From NCBI GenBank assembly GCA_016508695.1, contig VNKQ01000002.1, forward strand, positions 2,108,001 to 2,172,000: DNA of 64,000 nt. The letters run 5' to 3'. Each line of letters opens with the position of its first letter. Position 1 is the stretch's first letter. The position numbers and the translations under genes are program-made. Under the pieces are notes generated by a model. The model was not told where the DNA came from and did no database searches. It saw only the letters and a list, made by a program, of their open reading frames with translations. This stretch comes from Hyphodiscus hymeniophilus. Its lineage: Eukaryota > Ascomycota > Leotiomycetes > Helotiales > Hyphodiscaceae. Positions 57,855 through 64,000 of this stretch are shown in pieces.

Positions 57855-58199
57855 TCACCATCCGTTGCCTCGCCTACCAATGCCACCATTAACCCAGAAA
57901 AAGTCCATGAGAGCATCTCCTTTCTCGTCCCAAGATAGCTCAACGTCGCCGTCATCGCCGTTAATGCCATCATTTTCCAAATCTTTGAATCTGCCCCGAA
58001 CACTAACAGGAACCTGATGATTGTTGTCGTTTGTCAGATGGTAAGGGATCAAGGGCGTGGCCGGACCGTTTCGAAGTCGGAGGTACATCGAATATATGGC
58101 CGTGAACACAGTATAGAAGAGCAGGTAGAGGATTGAGAGGGTAATGACAAGGCCGATAAAGACAGAGGCACAGAAGTGTCGATCCTCCTCGTATCTCAT
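57855..58199 (-). CDS. Small membrane protein of unknown function
   Basis: A frame of 114 residues with one strong hydrophobic segment (ASVFIGLVITLSILYLLFYTVFTAIYSM, about 11-38), a short basic stretch, and an acidic tail (DGDVELSWDEKGDALMDFF). A minus frame just upstream (58500-58240) may be a 5' exon, but the splice I tried gives a stop. Plus-strand frames overlap the 3' end. The 3' end lies about 80 nt from that of the enoyl-CoA hydratase. Confidence 0.45.
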   Translation of the reverse strand: MRYEEDRHFCASVFIGLVITLSILYLLFYTVFTAIYSMYLRLRNGPATPLIPYHLTNDNNHQVPVSVRGRFKDLENDGINGDDGDVELSWDEKGDALMDFFWVNGGIGRRGNGW

Positions 58200-58794
58200 G
58201 GTGTCTCTGAAAGGTGGTATTGTGACGGTTTCTGTGCATTCATTTTAGCAGAGGTCCAAGACAAGACACGGAGAGAGCACGAACGGTTGAGGACAGCTTC
58301 TCTGGAGACTGCGTTGTGATGTCGATCTGGCCGGTGTTAACGTTTTGTAGATTTTGAAATTGAAACGATACCGGAACTTGTCGTTGAATTTGTCGGAAAT
58401 CAGGACTCAACATCGGAAATCGTGAAGCGATAAGCGTGTTGGGCCATTGGCGAGTTTTGACGACTTTTGATGAAGCGAACACAATATTAGTATTGATCAT
58501 TGTGAAAAGTTTGTCCGAATTGTGTCAGATCTCACGAAGAGGCACTTCACAGCAATAGGAAGTAAGTTTCTTGCACCAATTTCATTCTTTTGGACAAGAA
58601 GTAACAAGTCTAAGATATCTAGGATGAGAAAACACTGAAGGCATACACAAAGAAATCTTGAACCCTGCCAAAAGACCCATCCAACAACAGACCAAAACAA
58701 TGTCAGACTCCGCTCGCTAAATCCTAACCAATTCGCTTTTCAGATGACAAAAGAAAGATGCTTCATCCAAATCGGAAGTGGATCGTAAAGGCAT
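58200..58794. other. Intergenic or 5' part of small membrane protein gene
   Basis: Contains a minus frame (58240-58500) of uncertain status. The rest shows no coding signal. Confidence 0.4.
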
Positions 58795-59709
58795 TTAGTT
58801 CTGAGCAACCTTGCCAGCAACGATCTTGATCTTCTCTGGGAGAGACAAGCTAGTGAAGCTGGGGTCCTCAGCAAGAGTAGACAAGATCTCCTTGACCTTT
58901 GCGATGGCAGCCTCAGCCTCTGGGCCCTCTGGGATCTTAGGGGCTTCCACTCCCTCGGCCTTGCGGGCAGCGAACACAGCCTTGACCTTCTCGATGAGCT
59001 CTGGGCTGACGCCAGCTGGGAGCTGGGCAGCGGCGGGCTCTTCTGGTGCCAACTTGATGGAGATGTTCTTGGGGATGGCTGGGATGGTGAAACCTTCTGG
59101 GAGGCCCTCGGCAGCCTTGGCCGCAATGAGTTCCTTGGCCTTCACGATGACGGCGGCGACGTCGAAGTCCTTAGGAGGACGGGGGATGGTGATCTCGCGG
59201 ACAGTCTCTTCTGCGCCCTTGTAGCTAGCGATCTTGGCCTTGATTGCCTCAATGTCGAAGGTGTTTTCCTGGGAGGCGAAGTTGGCCTTGATTGCTTCAA
59301 TGTCGATGCCCTGGTACTTGGCCTTGACGGCTTCGATGTCGAAATCAGGGTGCTCAGCCTGGAACTTGGCGAGGTCGAAGTCTGCTGGGATCTTGGCCTT
59401 GAGCGCCTCGATATCGAACTTGGGAGGTTGGGGGATTTGAGGAACGGTGAATTGAGGAGGTGTGGGGATCTTGGAGGAGAGACCAGCGACGAGAGTCTTC
59501 AATTGCTCGATCTTTGCTACCTTCTCTTCCTCGGTGAGTCCAGCAATGAATGCGGGAATCTCACGCTCGCCGGTCGCATACTCCTTGATGATGGTCTGGA
59601 GCTTTGCGATGGTCTCTTTGACTTCCGGGTTGTTTGGGCCGAATTGAGTTTGGCCGACGAAGTTCTTGAAATCGAACACAGGGGCTGTGGCGACTGCTGG
59701 GGAAGACAT
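58795..59709 (-). CDS. Helical protein with FDIEA-KAK short repeats
   Basis: A single exon of 304 residues starts at MSSPAVATAPVFDF; an open frame goes on to 59886, but the TATA and leader context favour this Met. The middle has five tandem units of 12-16 residues: FDIEALKAKIPAD, FDLAKFQAEHPD, FDIEAVKAKYQG, IDIEAIKANFASQENT, FDIEAIKAKIASYKG. A sixth divergent copy follows (FDVAAVIVKAKEL). Flanks are helical and Lys/Glu/Ala-rich with Pro-rich breaks (PTPPQFTVPQIPQPP). No known domain. Codons are strongly biased, in line with high expression. It could be an abundant cytosolic or stress-related protein, but that is inference. Confidence 0.85.
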   Translation of the reverse strand: MSSPAVATAPVFDFKNFVGQTQFGPNNPEVKETIAKLQTIIKEYATGEREIPAFIAGLTEEEKVAKIEQLKTLVAGLSSKIPTPPQFTVPQIPQPPKFDIEALKAKIPADFDLAKFQAEHPDFDIEAVKAKYQGIDIEAIKANFASQENTFDIEAIKAKIASYKGAEETVREITIPRPPKDFDVAAVIVKAKELIAAKAAEGLPEGFTIPAIPKNISIKLAPEEPAAAQLPAGVSPELIEKVKAVFAARKAEGVEAPKIPEGPEAEAAIAKVKEILSTLAEDPSFTSLSLPEKIKIVAGKVAQN

Positions 59710-59888
59710 TTTGAAGGTAATTTGGGTTGTTTTTAAAAACTTGGGAAAATTGTAAATTGAATGGATAGAAAAGATTGGAAGACTTGAAAAGTGCTTGGGA
59801 GTGAAGAAGGCTGAAGAGAGGCTGTTTTGATGTTTTGATGTTCTGATTGCTGTTTGGATGATGATTGAATTGAAGAGACGACACACCG

Positions 59889-59898
59889 TATATATAAT
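59889..59898 (-). promoter_or_regulatory. TATA box of the FDIEA-repeat gene
   Basis: The minus strand reads ATTATATATA about 180 nt upstream of the start codon, leaving a CAAACA/CATCAA-rich leader that is typical of strongly expressed fungal genes. Confidence 0.55.
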
Positions 59899-61206
59899 GG
59901 TCGAGAGTTATTTCGGGCTGAATGAAAGGGACTGCCGTACAAGTCCTCCATCCTCTCTGACCAGTATTGGTACCATTGCGGGCGAGAATACATGTCAGAC
60001 GGCGGAGTACTCTCGCGAGAGGTACTTCCATGATCCATCCAAGCAAGAAGCACGTGCCTGGACCCCGCCTGGGGACTTTTGAGTAGAGCAAGATACTAAT
60101 CCTGCGAAGGCAAGGCCATGGGTAGTTTGTGGACCGGAGCCTCAATTAGCATACATGCGGAAGCGCGGTGGTCGAGAATAGACATGTATCAGCGTGTCAG
60201 ATGGATGCGCAGCGGACTGTGGGTTTTGCGTGTGCTGCGCTTTGGACCATTGGGAAGACAGACAGGATCAGTCGGAACCCTATGCCTGATCCGACGAGAC
60301 AGATCACCCAGGCCAGTCAGACTAGCGGTTCATTGGCAGCTTGGCACTTCTGCTCTGGGAGCATGAGAGTTCGTTGGGAATCAGTCATCTCGGCTCACTT
60401 TACAATTAAGGTTCATGTCAGATCACTTGCATGTCAGGTGACTTTTGTATCATACTTGTTTTTCTAAATACGAAGTCCACTGGCGATGCGGTATTGAAAT
60501 AAACAAACATGCTGATAGTTTGCAAACATCTTGAATGTTCGGTTGTTTATTAGACCCACAAACCTCAGTTTGACCTCAAAGTGTGCTTCAGGAGTGCAGA
60601 CCCAGTGACTGACTACATGGCGCAGTTTTAATTGTAGACACTTGGCTTCAGTCCCTTTCCTGGAGAAACCTCAGCCTCTACGGGAATCCTTCCGTTGCGG
60701 TGCATCAAGATCTATGCATAATCGCCTCCATTCAATATAAATCTGCAGTACATCCCACTGCAGTATCTCAGGTACAGTAATCCCATGCAGTGGCCCTTGG
60801 TCATCTGCAGACATTCGCTTTAAGGGTTACTTCCGGCTTTATCGACTTCACTGCAGTCTCATCCCTGGTGCTCGTCTATCAACAAATCGGACCTATCGCT
60901 GACCAAGTCGTCTATACCTCCGTAAAGCCGTCACTACAATCGATCGTCAGCTCGAACGTCTCATTTGATCGATTCCGTCTCAGATCTCACGCAAAAGAAC
61001 ACAGTCAGGCACTCAACAGTCACTCATTGTTGACCGATCTCCTACTGGGGAATAGTTTCGTTCCTGGACTCGAATTCACAGGTCGTGTGCATTGCATATC
61101 TTGAACGCCTTGTCCGCCTTCCTCCCCATCTTTGTACCTCCCTACACCTTCCTTCCGCCTTCAAAGATCCAACCCATTAAAGCGACCAGATAGACGGGCC
61201 AGACCG
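59899..61206. other. Intergenic region
   Basis: About 1.3 kb without supported genes; frames around 60118-60467 and 60790-61104 have no domain or codon bias. Confidence 0.55.
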
Positions 61207-61943
61207 TCACTCATCCATCCTGAGAGCCCTCCTCAGTTCCTTTGGTACCTCATAAACTCTCTCCTTCGGCAGCCACCCCTCGCCTATCAAAGCCTCCTCG
61301 CTCCAGTCGTTCTCTACCTTCCTCGCAACAGCCCTTTTGAGTCCCAAAGCCCGTTCCGTAACATCCTCGATCCCCACAATCCACTCCTCAGCCCATTTCC
61401 TCGACAATCCCTCTCCGATCCCAATCTGAATACTCCGGTAATCCTTCACCTCCAATTTCGGTCCCCGTTCCGGATCCCACTGCACCCTCACCGGTTTCGC
61501 CTTGTCAGCTTCTGAGAGAGTCTGGCCGTGGACGACAATAGCTTCGCTCAGCAGGGCGTGGAAGTTGGCGTGCGTCATTGTTAAGGCGAGGATACGGGAT
61601 TGACGGGCGTCTTTCAGGGAGTAGCCTGATCGGTACCTATTTTCTTTAGCATGAGAATGAGAAGGTAGGATTGATGGGTGGGACATGAGGAAATTGGATA
61701 GTGTAGGGAAGGAGAGGAAATCAGGGACGGGTATGAGAAATACATCATCCAGCACCAACTAGGCTTAATCCAAGTCATTCTCGAGAACTTGAAATCAGGC
61801 GATGCACTGAGTTTCTGCCTACGCACTGCGGCGTCCGCAATAGACGCCGAGTATGCTTGATAGAGTGTGATTGTTTTTTCATCGTACAGAGCGCGAATCT
61901 GACGGTAAGGAACTGAGCTTTGAGGGTCGCTTGACATCGCCAT
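61207..61943 (-). CDS. DUF4291 family protein
   Basis: Two exons, 61943-61744 and 61636-61207, with a 107-nt intron, encode 209 residues. The family core is plain: RQIRALYDEKTITLYQAYS, then FSRMTWIKPSWCWMMYRSGY across the splice junction, LALTMTHANFHALL and VQWDPERGPKLEVKDYRSIQIGI. DUF4291 proteins are about 200 residues and occur in many bacteria and some fungi. Their function is unknown; a nucleic-acid-related or ligase-like role has been proposed for the fold but not shown here. Start Mets lie at 61943 and 61936, and the first is taken. Confidence 0.93.
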
Positions 61944-62316
61944 CTCGATCTTCGTGATACGTGTGACTTTCTAAATGACTTTTAAGATTCAACCAGCTAT
62001 CTAGTTGACAAATCATTAGCAATATACCGTACATGAGGGCCATAGAGAGTCATTGACCGACGGTTGAGCTCCAGCCGTACAGCCTCAGCCTCGCTGAGTC
62101 ACACGGTATAGACGAGACCTAATTCGTCAATAGCTTACTTGTCAGACGGAACATATTGGTACCCATGGCTAACAAATGTGTAAGTCCGACATCCATTCGA
62201 TACGTGGTTATACGATTCGCCTATATTTCCTTTTGTGTAAAAAAAATAAATCCTTTCCTTGTAGTATGCGAACCATACGCCCCTAAACAGACAAAGGGTA
62301 TCCAAATGCTCCAAAA
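61944..62316. other. Intergenic
   Basis: Short spacer between two minus-strand genes; no coding signal. Confidence 0.6.
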
Positions 62317-64000
62317 TCATGCACCAACAATGGTCTTTACAACCTTGACCTCCCCAACCCAATGACCCAGCAAAGCAGAGTCGATCTTGGACTTCCCAAA
62401 TTGAACCATAGCTTCGTGTTTGGCTCTCATCTCCTTCCTAAATCCTGAGAGTTCTGACACAACATCAAGTGAATGTCCAGTATCGGTCGGACTGCTGAGG
62501 AATCCGTTGACAATCATCCCATCATCCACTCTCCTCGGAGCATCAATTCTTCCTTCACTAACAAGCAATCCACCATCATCCTCTCCGAAGAACGAGAAGT
62601 CCGTCTCACTCGCTTCCATAAACGATTCGCTGTCCGCATCTTCTGTCGATGATTTTGTAAAGCTGTTTCTCTTCGATCTTGAGAAGCGTTGAGGAGCAAT
62701 TGGATCGGGAGCGGATGTCATTTCTAGGACCAGGCGTTGTAGCTTGAATATTCCGCCTCCTTCAAGTTGGTGGCGACATGGATTTCGACCTATCTGCCTT
62801 TCCAGTTCTTCCAATTTCGCAAGTTCTTCCTCCTCTGCACATTCTTGCATAAATAGCGTCAAGGACTTAATAACATTGCGCCTCCGAGTCGTTGATGGTA
62901 CATCAGTCAGAGTCAGAACCTTCAGATTGGGTAACATAGAAGGTTTGAATCTGCCGGAATGCCGCTCACGCGCTTCGGTTCTGTGCCGACGAAGTTTGAC
63001 TTCTTCGATCAATTCTTTCATGTCCGTGTGGGGCCTGCTCTGACCGGCCTCATGCCAGTGTCGATCCTCCCCTGCTGAGTACTTATATCTGAATGTCTCG
63101 GGCCCATGCGGCGCTGAAGTAGGTATAAGTGGTATTGATGTCGAGTGATTATGGTGAAGTGGGTGGGAGTGATTGGCGCGATGGATGTGTTGGACGCGAT
63201 GTACTTGATTGATTTGAGATGGCAATGTATAAATTGCTGACATTGAAATCTTAGGAGGCGCACTCTTCCGCGAGGCAAAGCTCGGCTCCATAGGGCTGAC
63301 GATATCATCAGTGACATTGCTTTGGCTTCGAATGGACGGAGACGGTGACAAGTTTGCTCCTACATCGTCTGGACTTTCGAAAACTGCGTGTGGTTTCTCA
63401 ATAGGCTCTTTACCATTTTCCGGACCGTTTGCCGTATAGACCGAAGCATCTGTTACCTTCGTAGTATTCGTAGATTCTTCGAATTTGGCATCTTCCGCTA
63501 ATTTCACATTCTCTTTGATCTCAACAGGTTCAGGTGTGACAGCTTTGCTTGTATCATCCAGTTCAAAAACCAAGCCATGCGTTCCAAGATCTGCAACTTC
63601 TGTAGAATCCAATTCGTATCGTAAATCCTCGCTGTGAAGTTCGAAACACTCTTCCGCAACCGAAGTATCTTTCCCGGAGAATGGAAAACTTGTAACGACT
63701 GAATGATGGATTCGAAGGGATCTGATATTCCGAAAAGCTTCTGTGAATAAGGCAGGGCTGAGGCTATCGATTCCTTGAGCCGAGAACCTTCGCCGGTCCG
63801 ACCCTGGCGATCCTGGAGAAAGCATGTGCTCTGGTCGCTGACTGCAGTTCAGGGATCCGCAATCGAGATACTCAATGCTTGGGTAACTCAAAACTCGACT
63901 CAATTCATCAAGAGTGAGATAATTCCCAGCCAAGTACAGGTCGGCAAAAGTAGAAGGGAGACCGTTCTCAATCAAGAGGTGGCCTCCCGGGCCGCTGATG
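62317..64000 (-). CDS. Leucine-rich-repeat-like protein, C-terminal part (5' end off window)
   Basis: The minus frame is open to the right edge and stops at 62317, giving at least 560 residues. Near the edge it shows LRR-like strands (FADLYLAGNYLTLDELSRVL, SYPSIEYLDCGSLN, FRNIRSLRIHHSVV). A Ser/Thr/His-rich and acidic disordered middle follows, then another LRR-like segment (MLPNLKVLTLTDVP, FKLQRLVLEMTSAP) and a Ser/Asp-rich stretch before a helical end (FRKEMRAKHEAMVQF, then HWVGEVKVVKTIVGA). Fungal LRR proteins of this type often carry an N-terminal domain such as F-box, which would lie outside the window. Function unknown. Confidence 0.8.
   Translation of the reverse strand, partial: ISGPGGHLLIENGLPSTFADLYLAGNYLTLDELSRVLSYPSIEYLDCGSLNCSQRPEHMLSPGSPGSDRRRFSAQGIDSLSPALFTEAFRNIRSLRIHHSVVTSFPFSGKDTSVAEECFELHSEDLRYELDSTEVADLGTHGLVFELDDTSKAVTPEPVEIKENVKLAEDAKFEESTNTTKVTDASVYTANGPENGKEPIEKPHAVFESPDDVGANLSPSPSIRSQSNVTDDIVSPMEPSFASRKSAPPKISMSAIYTLPSQINQVHRVQHIHRANHSHPLHHNHSTSIPLIPTSAPHGPETFRYKYSAGEDRHWHEAGQSRPHTDMKELIEEVKLRRHRTEARERHSGRFKPSMLPNLKVLTLTDVPSTTRRRNVIKSLTLFMQECAEEEELAKLEELERQIGRNPCRHQLEGGGIFKLQRLVLEMTSAPDPIAPQRFSRSKRNSFTKSSTEDADSESFMEASETDFSFFGEDDGGLLVSEGRIDAPRRVDDGMIVNGFLSSPTDTGHSLDVVSELSGFRKEMRAKHEAMVQFGKSKIDSALLGHWVGEVKVVKTIVGA

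Noticed and set aside
58740..59126. Minus-strand Arg/Ser-rich frame
   Set aside because: It is an alternate frame of the FDIEA-repeat gene without independent support.

Overview
The window is nuclear DNA of a filamentous ascomycete (Pezizomycotina). The evidence is many protein genes on both strands, short introns of mostly 45-75 nt with GTAAGT/GTACGT-type donors, CTAAC/CTGAC-like branch sites, and typical fungal families: Ras with a CIVM tail, glucoamylase GH15-CBM20, a TRP/Yvc1 channel, a Sec14-like protein and an NmrA-like protein. A Leotiomycete is my impression from the families present. It is not proven. I see no transposon, rRNA or CRISPR array. One intron-containing tRNA is present.

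Layout. 1-894 is the 3' end of a PHD-finger chromatin protein. 1754-2677 is an NmrA-like protein. 3.8-5.8 kb is a messy minus-strand zone with an 18-bp minisatellite and frame breaks. 6714-7918 (-) is a protein with three Cys-rich CPR modules. 7.9-16.3 kb is gene-poor, full of simple repeats and perfect palindromes, with weak minus-strand coding traces near 14.3-15.1 kb. 16.3-21.0 kb holds two secretory genes: an Ala/Ser-rich secreted protein and a glucoamylase. 21.7 kb is tRNA-Gln(UUG). 23.3-24.4 kb (-) is an SDR with a one-base frame break. 25.6-29.6 kb is a 1185-residue protein with repeated exon-encoded modules and three Zn2Cys6-like clusters in a row. 30.2-31.5 kb is a CinA/MoCF-type protein with a 9-nt exon, and 33.0-33.9 kb is Ras.

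The right half is denser: Sec14-like (36.6-38.2), PI31-like (38.6-39.7, -), a 13-exon TRP channel (40.2-42.9), PhzF-like (43.8-44.8, -), a MYND-SET methyltransferase (45.6-47.4), a small cupin (47.7-48.6, -), a domesticated reverse transcriptase of the rvt family (49.1-52.2, -), a possible small membrane protein (53.3-54.0, -), a PARG-like macrodomain protein (55.0-56.0), an enoyl-CoA hydratase (56.9-57.8), a small membrane protein (57.9-58.2, -), a short-repeat helical protein (58.8-59.7, -), DUF4291 (61.2-61.9, -) and an LRR-like protein running off the right edge (-).

The genes do not form an obvious pathway or secondary-metabolite cluster. The most unusual items are the rvt gene, the triple zinc-cluster gene built from phase-0 exon repeats, and the large repeat-rich gene-poor block. 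All gene models come from reading frames and splice signals by eye. Family assignments come from recognised motifs, not from a database search.
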